From CAZVEV01 sp964625865 (GTDB lineage: Bacteria > Planctomycetota > Phycisphaerae > SM23-33), in assembly GCA_964625865.1 (NCBI GenBank), contig CAZVEV010000043.1, positions 1-29,249 of the forward strand: 29,249 nucleotides of DNA, given 5' to 3'. Positions 15,108-21,815 of this stretch are shown here, in pieces. Both the position numbers and the translations under genes were made by a program. Positions within the stretch are counted from its first letter, which is position 1. Every line of letters begins with the position of its first letter. A model generated the notes under the pieces. It made no database searches and was not told the origin of the DNA. It saw only the letters and a program-made list of their open reading frames with translations.

Positions 15108-15865
15108 TCTGGTGTCTCCTTCGGTTCCGGCGCAGGTAATACGCTGTGCCTTGCCTGTTCGCTCTCGATTTCGCTACGTTGTTGACTGGGCGGCATGATC
15201 ACGCCCCCGCTGATCGTAAATCGCAATGCATCATCGATGCTTATCCCCAGATCAACCACTTCCTCACGCCTCACTGTAATGGTATAGCCGGTCACAGGGG
15301 TCGGACTGGACGGAATGAAGATTGTCAGCAAAGTGCTCTCGGAGCAGCCCTGCAGAGTCCGCATCCCCGTTCCGGTGACAAAGCCGATCGACCAGATGCC
15401 CTTGCGAGGATATTCAACGGCAACGACCCGTGAGAAGTCGATCTTCCGCTCGGAAAACAGGAAGTCCGTGACCTGCTTGATCTGCGGGTAAATGGTCCCG
15501 ATCAGGGGAATCGTCCGGATCAGACGCTCCAGGAATCGCCATATCCACCGCCCGAAAAAGGACGCCACAAACCGCCCGAAAATGTAAATCGCCACCACCG
15601 CAAGGACGAATCCGATCCACCAGAAATACGTGTCCCAAATCGTCTCGATGTTCATCGGCGAGGGGCCGGCCCCCGTTGTCGGGTCCGTCTCGGCCACGAA
15701 CAGCTTGATGATCGCCAGCACGCCGGTGTTGATGTACTGACCGATGTACGTGTTGACGAACGAAAACACGTACACGATAACCATGAGCGTCAGGAGTGTA
15801 GGGAGAACGGCCGCCAAGCCCCGAAAGAAGAACCGCTTGAAGTCTCTCACGAACCCCTCTGCCAC
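15104..15865 (-). CDS. DUF502 integral membrane protein
   Basis: About 253 residues, belonging to the DUF502 family. Two long hydrophobic segments near residues 16-40 (GLAAVLPTLLTLMVIVYVF) and 81-105 (YFWWIGFVLAVVAIYIFG) are membrane spans. They are followed by the conserved RTIPLIGTIYPQIKQVTDFLF and a soluble C-terminal domain with VAVEYPRKGIWSIGFVTG and the FIPSSPTPVTGYTI block. Function is unknown. The GTG at 15865 is preferred because AGGAG lies 8 nt upstream; a GTG at 15874 is too close to that site. It is the first gene of the cluster and is coupled to hpf by a 4-nt overlap. Its proline-rich C-terminal tail (LPAPEPKETPE) is probably disordered. Confidence 0.9.
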   Translation of the reverse strand: MAEGFVRDFKRFFFRGLAAVLPTLLTLMVIVYVFSFVNTYIGQYINTGVLAIIKLFVAETDPTTGAGPSPMNIETIWDTYFWWIGFVLAVVAIYIFGRFVASFFGRWIWRFLERLIRTIPLIGTIYPQIKQVTDFLFSERKIDFSRVVAVEYPRKGIWSIGFVTGTGMRTLQGCSESTLLTIFIPSSPTPVTGYTITVRREEVVDLGISIDDALRFTISGGVIMPPSQQRSEIESEQARHSVLPAPEPKETPE

Positions 15866-16159
15866 TCGGTACACTCCTATATCCAGTTCGCAGAGCTACG
15901 ATACCTCGACCGCCATGTCGATTAGTATGCCCCAAGCTTTACTCAAGTGTATCGCGTCAACCGCCTCGATGTCAACCGCTGTGTCCGCCGCCGGGAAAGA
16001 AAAACATGAACCGATGTGCGATTGACGATTTGTCCGGACGCGCATCAGGATTGACGTGCGATTCGGCGCGATTCGGACGAATGAGGCGGACGTTGATCCG
16101 CGCGCCAGGCAAGACCGCTTGCGGTTTCGCGCGTCGTTCGAACGAGATTCTCGTCTCGC

Positions 16160-16188
16160 TTGCACGTGTCAGTCTCGATGAGTATAGT
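16160..16188 (+). promoter_or_regulatory. Promoter of the aldo/keto reductase gene
   Basis: TATAGT at 16183-16188 (5 of 6) has a 17-nt spacer to TTGCAC at 16160-16165 (3 of 6). Transcription would start near 16195, giving a 38-nt leader that contains the AAGGAA ribosome binding site. The divergent 366-nt region between DUF502 and this gene otherwise shows nothing I can assign. Confidence 0.6.
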
Positions 16189-16232
16189 ACCCCGCTCACA
16201 GCGACGACTGTTCTTCAGAAGGAAACGCCCCG

Positions 16233-17333
16233 ATGGCCATGCTGTACAAAACCTACGGACAGACAGGCAAGGAGATATCCGCCGTCAGCTTCGGCGGGAT
16301 GCGGTTTGTCGACCACGACGACATTAAGGGCAATGCCGAGATCGTCCGCTACGCCCACTCCCGCGGCATCAACTACTTCGACACGGCTCCGGGGTATGGC
16401 AAGAGCGAGGAGATCTTCGGCGAGGCGTTCAAGACGATGGACCGCGACACGTTCTACGTCTCGACCAAGACATTCGCCGCCACCGGCGCCGACCTGCGTA
16501 CAGACCTGGCCAAGTCCTTTAATCGCATGGGAATAGACTATATCGACTTCTACCACATCTGGTGCGTTGTCTCGCCGGACCGCTGGGCCGAGCGGGTTGA
16601 CGGCGGGGCGGTGGCCGAGGCCGTCCGCGCCAAAGAGGAAGGGCTGGTCAGGCACGTGGTGGTCTCCTCGCACATGCAGGGCGACGAGATGGAACCGATG
16701 CTCCGCGAGGGGCCCTTCGAGGGCGTCACGCTCGGGTACTGCGCGGTGAACTTCCCCTATCGCGAGCATGCCGTCCAAATCGCTGGACAGTTGGGAATTG
16801 GCGTGGTGACGATGAACCCGCTCGGCGGGGGGGTGATCCCGCGGAACGCCGAACGCTTCGATTTCCTCCGCGGGCCAGACGATCCGTCGGTGGTAGCCGC
16901 CGCCTTGCGGTTCAATATCTCGCATCCGAACGTAACCTCCGCCCTGGTAGGCTTTAGCAGTTGCGATCAGGTGGACCGGGCCGTCGCGGCGGCCGAGGAC
17001 TTCGTGCCCTACGACGCGGACCACATGGCTGCCGTCCGCGAGCAGGTTACCGCGAGCATGGACGAATTGTGCACCGGGTGCGGCTACTGCATGCCCTGTC
17101 CCGTCGACGTGCCGATCCCGAAGCTCATGGACACGTACAACATGAAGACCCTCGGCGTGAGCGACAAGGACCTGTGGGGGCGGATGAAGTGGCACTGGCA
17201 CGTGGGGCCCGACCGGGCGGCCGAATGCAACGACTGCGGCATCTGTGAGGCCAAGTGTACGCAGCATCTGCCCATCCGCGACCGCCTGAAAGTCCTCGCC
17301 GAAATCACCGAGCCGCCCAAGACGCAGCAGTAG
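16233..17333 (+). CDS. Aldo/keto reductase with C-terminal 2[4Fe-4S] ferredoxin domain
   Basis: 366-residue fusion. Residues 1-265 form an AKR TIM barrel with the complete tetrad D50, Y55, K79 and H108. The C-terminal part carries two cysteine clusters, C280/C283/C286 followed by C289-Pro, and C332/C335/C338 followed by C342. These are typical of two [4Fe-4S] clusters. The protein therefore probably couples an NAD(P)H or substrate redox reaction to iron-sulfur electron transfer. This fused family is common in anaerobes and planctomycetes; substrates are mostly unknown. ATG at 16233 has AAGGAA 9 nt upstream and a promoter. Its TAG stop is also the first three bases of palindromic element A copy 2. 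The next gene is convergent. Confidence 0.92.
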   Translation: MAMLYKTYGQTGKEISAVSFGGMRFVDHDDIKGNAEIVRYAHSRGINYFDTAPGYGKSEEIFGEAFKTMDRDTFYVSTKTFAATGADLRTDLAKSFNRMGIDYIDFYHIWCVVSPDRWAERVDGGAVAEAVRAKEEGLVRHVVVSSHMQGDEMEPMLREGPFEGVTLGYCAVNFPYREHAVQIAGQLGIGVVTMNPLGGGVIPRNAERFDFLRGPDDPSVVAAALRFNISHPNVTSALVGFSSCDQVDRAVAAAEDFVPYDADHMAAVREQVTASMDELCTGCGYCMPCPVDVPIPKLMDTYNMKTLGVSDKDLWGRMKWHWHVGPDRAAECNDCGICEAKCTQHLPIRDRLKVLAEITEPPKTQQ

Positions 17334-17402
17334 GGCGTGCAACTCGTTGCACGCGGAACGAACACCCGATCCGTTCCGCGTACAACAAAGTTGCACGCCC
17401 TA
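17331..17402. repeat. Nested palindromic element, family A copy 2
   Basis: A 72-bp element matching the copy at 7424-7494 at both ends (TAGGGCGTGCAAC... and its complement) but with a different centre. The left arm keeps the inner hairpin GCGTGCAAC, TC, GTTGCACGC. The right arm has drifted (GTACAACAAAGTTGCACGC). The element starts exactly at the TAG stop codon of the aldo/keto reductase and fills most of the gap to the convergent gene. Confidence 0.85.
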
Positions 17403-17414
17403 CGTCTACGACGT

Positions 17415-17948
17415 CTACGCCACGTGTCGCTTGCCGTTCAGCGCGACGCGACGCGGCTTGCGATGTCGCCCGCACCATGTTTCCACCGTGCCGCGGATCC
17501 GCTCGAAGTGATCGCCCGTGTCGATCAGCCCCCATGTGGTATCCGAATGGAGTCGAAACTCGTCGAGGTCCACCAGCACGGTCCCCAGAAGCACGTTAAC
17601 GTGCCATCGGCCCGCGTCGATCAGCCTCCCCTTCTCGCCGCGAAGCGCCTCGCACTGGTCGGCCGTGCCCAGCAGCACGGTGTACGTCGCCAGCCGCCTG
17701 GGCAGCCGCATCGGGCGAAAGTGCTCCGTCGTCGCCTTGCGAAGCCGCCCGACAAACTCAGCCGCCTCGTCAGCCCCCGCAACGCCAGCCGGCAGGGCCG
17801 CCACCGCACAGAGCGTCCGCTTCTTGCCCCGCGGCGCCGCAAAGACCACAGCCCCGTGGCCCCCGAAGGCCACCGCCTGGCCCGACCCGTACCCCATCCC
17901 CGCCAGCCGCCCGGCCAACTCCGTCGTCAACTCACCAGCCCGATTCAT
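17415..17948 (-). CDS. Hypothetical protein, 177 aa
   Basis: I do not recognise this protein. It is soluble, with no signal peptide, no membrane segment and no catalytic motif I can name. Notable stretches are a Gly-rich AVAFGGHGAVVFAAPRGKKR (residues 25-44), RLATYTVLLGTADQCEAL (85-102), RWHVNVLLGTVLVDLDEFRL (114-133) and a basic C-terminus (CGRHRKPRRVALNGKRH). The ATG at 17948 has GGGAATGGAA just upstream and codon use looks like its neighbours, so it is likely a real gene. It is transcribed alone, convergent with the aldo/keto reductase. Confidence 0.7.
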   Translation of the reverse strand: MNRAGELTTELAGRLAGMGYGSGQAVAFGGHGAVVFAAPRGKKRTLCAVAALPAGVAGADEAAEFVGRLRKATTEHFRPMRLPRRLATYTVLLGTADQCEALRGEKGRLIDAGRWHVNVLLGTVLVDLDEFRLHSDTTWGLIDTGDHFERIRGTVETWCGRHRKPRRVALNGKRHVA

Positions 17949-18172
17949 CGTTCCATTCCCTTCTTCACATCCGTCAAACCACCGCCGCCGACCTCACCGC
18001 CGACAGCACCCGTTTAGACTCTCGCCGCCCCCCTCCGGTTCCCGAAAAACCCGCCCGCCGTCGCAACGTTACCGACCCGTTACATTGGAGACGTCCCTGA
18101 CGATCAGAACCTGTCAATGACTGGTCGGTCCGCCCGGGATGCAGACCGCTGTCCACTCGCAACTCGCCATCC
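17949..18172. other. Intergenic region between divergent genes
   Basis: The 361-nt gap up to 18309 contains no ORF with a ribosome binding site or family similarity that I can support. The only assigned signal is the promoter at 18173-18201. The sequence between 17949 and 18172 shows no repeat or hairpin I would name. Confidence 0.5.
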
Positions 18173-18201
18173 TTGACAGCGAAATCCTCCTGCGGTCCAA
18201 T
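18173..18201 (+). promoter_or_regulatory. Possible promoter of the ATPase/DUF4276 pair
   Basis: A perfect TTGACA (18173-18178) is followed after 17 nt by TCCAAT (18196-18201; 4 of 6). The expected leader is about 100 nt. The -35 is strong and the -10 weak, which would suit a regulated or low-level promoter. Confidence 0.45.
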
Positions 18202-18309
18202 GGCCAAACGCTGACTGCCTGCACATGTAGACGACGACCAGAACAGAAGAAACACCAATGCACATACGGCATCTACCTCCAAACTCCCTGAAATCGGAGG
18301 ACGTGTAAC

Positions 18310-19431
18310 ATGGGACGACCTCTGAAAAGCCTGACAGTGAAGGGATTCAAGTCGATCGAGGCCCTGGAGAACTTCGAATTGGGCAAGCTCAATGTTCTTA
18401 TCGGCGCCAACGGTGCGGGCAAGAGCAACTTCGTTGACTTCTTCCGGATGCTCCGAGCATTAGCCGATGAGGCGTTCCAGAAGTTCGTCAATGCCCAAGG
18501 CGGCGGTGACGCTCTGTTCTTCCTGGGTCCGAAGCACACACGGCAGATCTCCGTCCACCTGGAGTTTGGTGGGATCGTCTACGAGTTTGACCTGGAGCCC
18601 ACTGCAGACGGGGGTATCCAGATCGGCGAAGAGCGTGTCAGGGACACCGTACGCCATACCCATCCAAGACTCACGATGCGTGAACGGGGCGGGCTCGAGT
18701 CCAAATTGATGAGCTTCACGCGCAACGATGCTCATTCGCGGAGCGATGAAGAACTCTCAGTACTCTCCGTGCACGACGTTGTGTCGAACTGGATTGTCTA
18801 CCATTTCCACGACACGAGCATGACCGCTCCGATGCGACGGGAGCAGCCCGCGCGCGATTGGCGCCAACTGCGATCCGATGCATCGAATATCGCGGCGTTT
18901 CTCCTTCACCTGCGGGACGGCGATTCGGGACACTACGACCTGATCCGCGACTCGGTCCGCCTGATTACGCCGTTCTTCGACGACTTCCTGCTTGCGCCCG
19001 AGGACAAGGGCGGGCAGGAGAAGGTCCGCCTGGAATGGCATCAGAAGGGCAGCGACTTCCCGTTCCAGCCGAACCAGCTTTCGGACGGCATGATCCGTTA
19101 CATCTGCCTGGCGACGGCGCTGATGCAGCCTGACCCTCCGGCGATGATCGTCATCGATGAGCCCGAACTGGGACTGCACCCGTTCGCGATATCCCTGCTG
19201 GCTGAGCTTGTTCAGTCGGCCGCCGAGAAGACTCAGGTGATCGTCTCTACGCAATCCCCCACGCTGCTGGACTGCTTCGCCCCCGAGCACGTCGTTGTGG
19301 TCAATCGTTCGCAGGGCCGATCCACGTTTGATCGATTGGACGCGGATCAGCTCGGCGAGTGGCTGGCCGAGTACTCGGTGGGCGAACTGTGGCAGAAGAA
19401 CGTCGTGCGGGGGGGGCCGGTGCATGAGTGA
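18310..19431 (+). CDS. AAA/ABC-type ATPase (RecF/OLD-like), partner of DUF4276
   Basis: 373-residue SMC/RecF-like ATPase of the AAA_21 type. Walker A is GANGAGKS (32-39). The ABC-signature-like QLSDGMIRY is at 256-264, and Walker B IVIDEPELGLHP at 280-291 has catalytic E284. A D-loop and the switch segment QVIVSTQSPTLLD follow. The middle, about 60-240, is the insert domain typical of these stand-alone ATPases. GGAGG lies 9 nt before the ATG. It overlaps the DUF4276 gene by 8 nt, so the two proteins probably act together. ATPase plus TOPRIM-like partner is the layout of several anti-phage systems (OLD, Gabija, PARIS). No defence role has been shown for this pair from sequence alone. Confidence 0.9.
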   Translation: MGRPLKSLTVKGFKSIEALENFELGKLNVLIGANGAGKSNFVDFFRMLRALADEAFQKFVNAQGGGDALFFLGPKHTRQISVHLEFGGIVYEFDLEPTADGGIQIGEERVRDTVRHTHPRLTMRERGGLESKLMSFTRNDAHSRSDEELSVLSVHDVVSNWIVYHFHDTSMTAPMRREQPARDWRQLRSDASNIAAFLLHLRDGDSGHYDLIRDSVRLITPFFDDFLLAPEDKGGQEKVRLEWHQKGSDFPFQPNQLSDGMIRYICLATALMQPDPPAMIVIDEPELGLHPFAISLLAELVQSAAEKTQVIVSTQSPTLLDCFAPEHVVVVNRSQGRSTFDRLDADQLGEWLAEYSVGELWQKNVVRGGPVHE

Positions 19432-20110
19432 GGTTGTCGCGATTGTCGAGGGGCAGACCGAGCAGGCGTTCGTACGCGACCAACTGCGCCCGCATCTTAG
19501 CGCCCACGGTACGGCGATCTGGGCGGTCCTGTCGGGCAAGTCCCGCAGACAAGGCGGTGTCCCCAAGTGGGAGTCGGCTCGAGGCGACATCATCCGGACG
19601 CTGAAAGAAGGACGGTACGTCACGACGATGTTCGACTACTACGCCATGCCGACCGATTGGCCCGGCCGCACCGAGGCGGCGAATCTCCCGTGGGACCAGC
19701 GTGGCGATCATGTCGAGCAGGCGATCATCGAAGACCTCAACGCGTTCATCGGCGACGAGTTCGATGAGCGACAGATGATCCCATACGTCCAGATGCACGA
19801 GTTCGAGGCCCTCGCCTTCGCCGACGTCGCCGTTCTGTCCGAGAGGACAGCCCCGTTATCCACGCACTCAGCAGAGGTCCTGTCCCGTCATTTCCAGGAC
19901 GTCCTGGACGAGGCCGGTGCTCCCGAAGCCATCAATGACGACTACGAGACCTGCCCGTCTCGTCGCATAACCGGACAGGTCAAGCAGTACCGTAAGAGCC
20001 TGCACGGTCCGATCATTACCCGAACGATAGGTCTCCAGAGGCTTCGGCAAGCGTGCGAGCATTTCGATGAGTGGATAACCCGTCTGGAGGCGGTCGGCGC
20101 CGGCCGATGA
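19424..20110 (+). CDS. DUF4276 family TOPRIM-like protein
   Basis: 228-residue DUF4276 protein. Landmarks are VAIVEGQTEQAFV (5-17, with the TOPRIM-type E9), TTMFDYYAMPTDWPG (67-81, with acidic D71 and D78), VQMHEFEALAFAD in the middle and INDDYETCPSRRI near the C-terminus; I recall all of these as family hallmarks. The acidic pattern is compatible with a metal-dependent nuclease related to the TOPRIM subunits of OLD and PARIS-type systems; activity is inferred. It is translationally coupled to the upstream ATPase (ATGAGTGA overlap). The -35 of the next gene's promoter overlaps its stop codon. Confidence 0.86.
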   Translation: MSEVVAIVEGQTEQAFVRDQLRPHLSAHGTAIWAVLSGKSRRQGGVPKWESARGDIIRTLKEGRYVTTMFDYYAMPTDWPGRTEAANLPWDQRGDHVEQAIIEDLNAFIGDEFDERQMIPYVQMHEFEALAFADVAVLSERTAPLSTHSAEVLSRHFQDVLDEAGAPEAINDDYETCPSRRITGQVKQYRKSLHGPIITRTIGLQRLRQACEHFDEWITRLEAVGAGR

Positions 20111-20135
20111 CTCGCCGGCGCGGGCTCGCTATAGT
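20107..20135 (+). promoter_or_regulatory. Promoter giving a leaderless metallophosphoesterase mRNA
   Basis: TATAGT at 20130-20135 (5 of 6) lies 17 nt after ATGACT at 20107-20112 (TGAC core, 4 of 6). The seventh base after the -10 is the A of the ATG at 20142, and no ribosome binding site exists before that ATG. The -35 overlaps the stop codon of the DUF4276 gene. Confidence 0.6.
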
Positions 20136-20141
20136 GTTCTC

Positions 20142-20861
20142 ATGCAAACGGGATACGTTATTTCGGACCTGCACGTCTTTGCGCCCTGGTCGTGGGGGGA
20201 TCGGTATCTCGCGGCGATGCATGAGGCGGCGGACGGGGCGGACTTCTTTGTGCTCAACGGGGATATCTTCGACTTCCGCTGGAGTACGCTGGGGCCGGCG
20301 GAGGTGACGCTCGATGCGGCGGTGGCGTGGCTGGGGGCGTTCGCGACGGCCCATCCGACGTGCCGGGTGTACTACGTGCTGGGCAATCACGACGCGTTTG
20401 CGGGGCTGGCCGAGGGGATGGAGCGCCTGGCAGGGGAGTTGGAGAACTTCGACTGGAGGCCCGCGTATCTCCGCATCGGCGGGGCGATGTTTGCCCACGG
20501 CGATCTGTTCTGGCGAGACGGGGTCAATCCGTTCGAACGGCCCTTGCCGCAGACGATTCGCCGGTTCGGACGGCCGCTGAGCTGGCTGTACCACTGGATC
20601 CACGAGATTCGCGGCACGCGGGTGATCCACCTGCAAAGCCGCCCCCGACGCTGCGCCCGCCGGATTATCCGCTCGCTGGCCGGCGCGCCGGCCGAACTGA
20701 CCGACGGGCTGACCGACGTCTACTGCGGCCACACGCACGTGGCCGTCTCGGACTTCGCCTATCAGGGCCTGACGTTTCACAACACCGGGTCGGGCATCAA
20801 GCATCTGCGGTGCAACATGTGCAAGGTCGCCATCGACGACGAGGCAGGGCCCCGGCCATGA
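20142..20861 (+). CDS. Metallophosphoesterase, UDP-2,3-diacylglucosamine hydrolase-like
   Basis: 239-residue calcineurin-fold phosphoesterase. Metal ligands are D9 and H11 (SDLHV), D41 (GDIFDF), N82 and H83 (GNHD), H119 (AHGD) and a late GHTH. The DLH...GDIFD...GNHD order and the length resemble LpxH, which makes lipid X in lipid A synthesis. Other members act on different phosphodiesters, so I do not assign the symbol. The gene overlaps the following CDP-alcohol phosphatidyltransferase by 4 nt, which suggests a shared role in phospholipid or envelope metabolism. It appears leaderless: the -10 box is 6 nt from the ATG. Confidence 0.86.
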   Translation: MQTGYVISDLHVFAPWSWGDRYLAAMHEAADGADFFVLNGDIFDFRWSTLGPAEVTLDAAVAWLGAFATAHPTCRVYYVLGNHDAFAGLAEGMERLAGELENFDWRPAYLRIGGAMFAHGDLFWRDGVNPFERPLPQTIRRFGRPLSWLYHWIHEIRGTRVIHLQSRPRRCARRIIRSLAGAPAELTDGLTDVYCGHTHVAVSDFAYQGLTFHNTGSGIKHLRCNMCKVAIDDEAGPRP

Positions 20862-21499
20862 CCGATCACGGACCCGACAAGCCTGCAGACCCGTCGGCCG
20901 ACGACTCGCCCGTCGACTGCTACGCCGCCGGCGATCGCGGCTTCATGGTCTGGGGCCAGCGCCTCCGCGCCCGCCTGCTGGGGCCGCTGCTGTGGCTGCT
21001 CGCCCGATGCCGCATCTCCGCCAACGCCCTGACGCTGGCGGCCATGCTGGTCGGGCTGGCGTTCTACCCGGCCTACTTCCACAGTCCCGCGCTGGCCCTG
21101 GGCTTGCTGGCCCTGCACGTGTGTCTCGACGGCCTGGACGGGCCGCTGGCGCGGTACACCGGCAGGGCGTCGAGCAAGGGCTCATTCACGGACACGATGG
21201 GCGACCAGGTGGTGGTGGCCGCCTCGACCATCACGCTGATTGCCGACGGCGTCATCGGCGTGGTCCCCGGCGGGGCGTACGTCTTTGCCTACACGGTGGT
21301 GATCGCCTTCTCGATGATCCGCAACGCCCTTCGCGTCCCGTACAGTTGGCTGGTCCGCCCGCGGCTGGCTATCTACGCCTGGTTCGCCGTCGAACTGTAC
21401 CTCCTGCCCGGCACGATCGACACCGTCCTGTGGGCCTTCACCGCCCTGCTGATGTTCAAGATGATCACCGGCTTCGTGACGATCCGGAAGCACATGTAG
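20858..21499 (+). CDS. CDP-alcohol phosphatidyltransferase family membrane enzyme
   Basis: 213-residue integral membrane enzyme that would transfer a phosphatidyl group from CDP-diacylglycerol to an alcohol. The complete family signature is present: D-G-P-L-A-R, eight residues, G, three residues, D, three residues, D (starting DGPLARYTG and ending SFTDTMGDQ), preceded by the extra DG of DGLDG. Several hydrophobic helices follow. The acceptor (glycerol phosphate, inositol phosphate, serine or other) cannot be told. The ATG at 20858 overlaps the upstream phosphoesterase stop (ATGA). The N-terminal 30 residues are polar and Asp/Pro-rich. It ends next to a heptamer repeat. Confidence 0.9.
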   Translation: MTDHGPDKPADPSADDSPVDCYAAGDRGFMVWGQRLRARLLGPLLWLLARCRISANALTLAAMLVGLAFYPAYFHSPALALGLLALHVCLDGLDGPLARYTGRASSKGSFTDTMGDQVVVAASTITLIADGVIGVVPGGAYVFAYTVVIAFSMIRNALRVPYSWLVRPRLAIYAWFAVELYLLPGTIDTVLWAFTALLMFKMITGFVTIRKHM

Positions 21500-21500
21500 C

Positions 21501-21535
21501 GATTGCCGATTTGCGATTGTCGATTGTCGATTGTC
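21501..21535. repeat. Tandem heptamer repeat (GATTGTC)n
   Basis: Three perfect GATTGTC units (21515-21535) are preceded by two degenerate units (GATTGCC, GATTTGC), making five 7-bp units that start directly after the stop of the upstream gene. From memory, similar strings are frequent between genes in planctomycetes and other bacteria. The function is unknown. Confidence 0.8.
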
Positions 21536-21548
21536 GGGCGGCCTTGGC

Positions 21549-21634
21549 GTAGACGCGGCATCTTGCCGCGTTGCGAAAACGCGACCGAATCTTGCGTCGG
21601 CAGCCCTTTCAAAGCGGCAAGATGCCGCGTCTAC
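21549..21634. repeat. Nested palindromic element, family B
   Basis: An 86-bp element with perfect 21-bp terminal inverted repeats (starting GTAGACGCGGCATC) around a 44-nt centre. Each arm contains its own hairpin, GCGGCA, TCT, TGCCGC. The architecture is the same as in family A, with a different sequence. It lies between two convergent genes. The remaining sequence to 21815 contains no gene I can support. Confidence 0.85.
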
Positions 21635-21815
21635 ACTACCGGTCCGTGGTACGACGACCGCAGCCGGACCCTCTGGCAGGCGTCAGGAGGCGGCCTAAGC
21701 GACGATCGGGCGCCAAGGGGGTGGCAGGGTCGTTTTCGGGCGTCGAGGGCGGCCAGGGGGCGGCCTGTGCGTCTGGCCGCGTGCCACGGAACTGCGCTTG
21801 TCCGCTTTCCTTCCG

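Noticed and set aside
17974..18282. 102-codon minus-strand frame in the gap before the ATPase gene
   Set aside because: No ribosome binding site, no family resemblance, and it would cover the predicted promoter of the ATPase pair.
21571..21815. Small plus-strand frames between the phosphatidyltransferase and MBL genes
   Set aside because: They run through repeat family B, lack start signals and show no domain.
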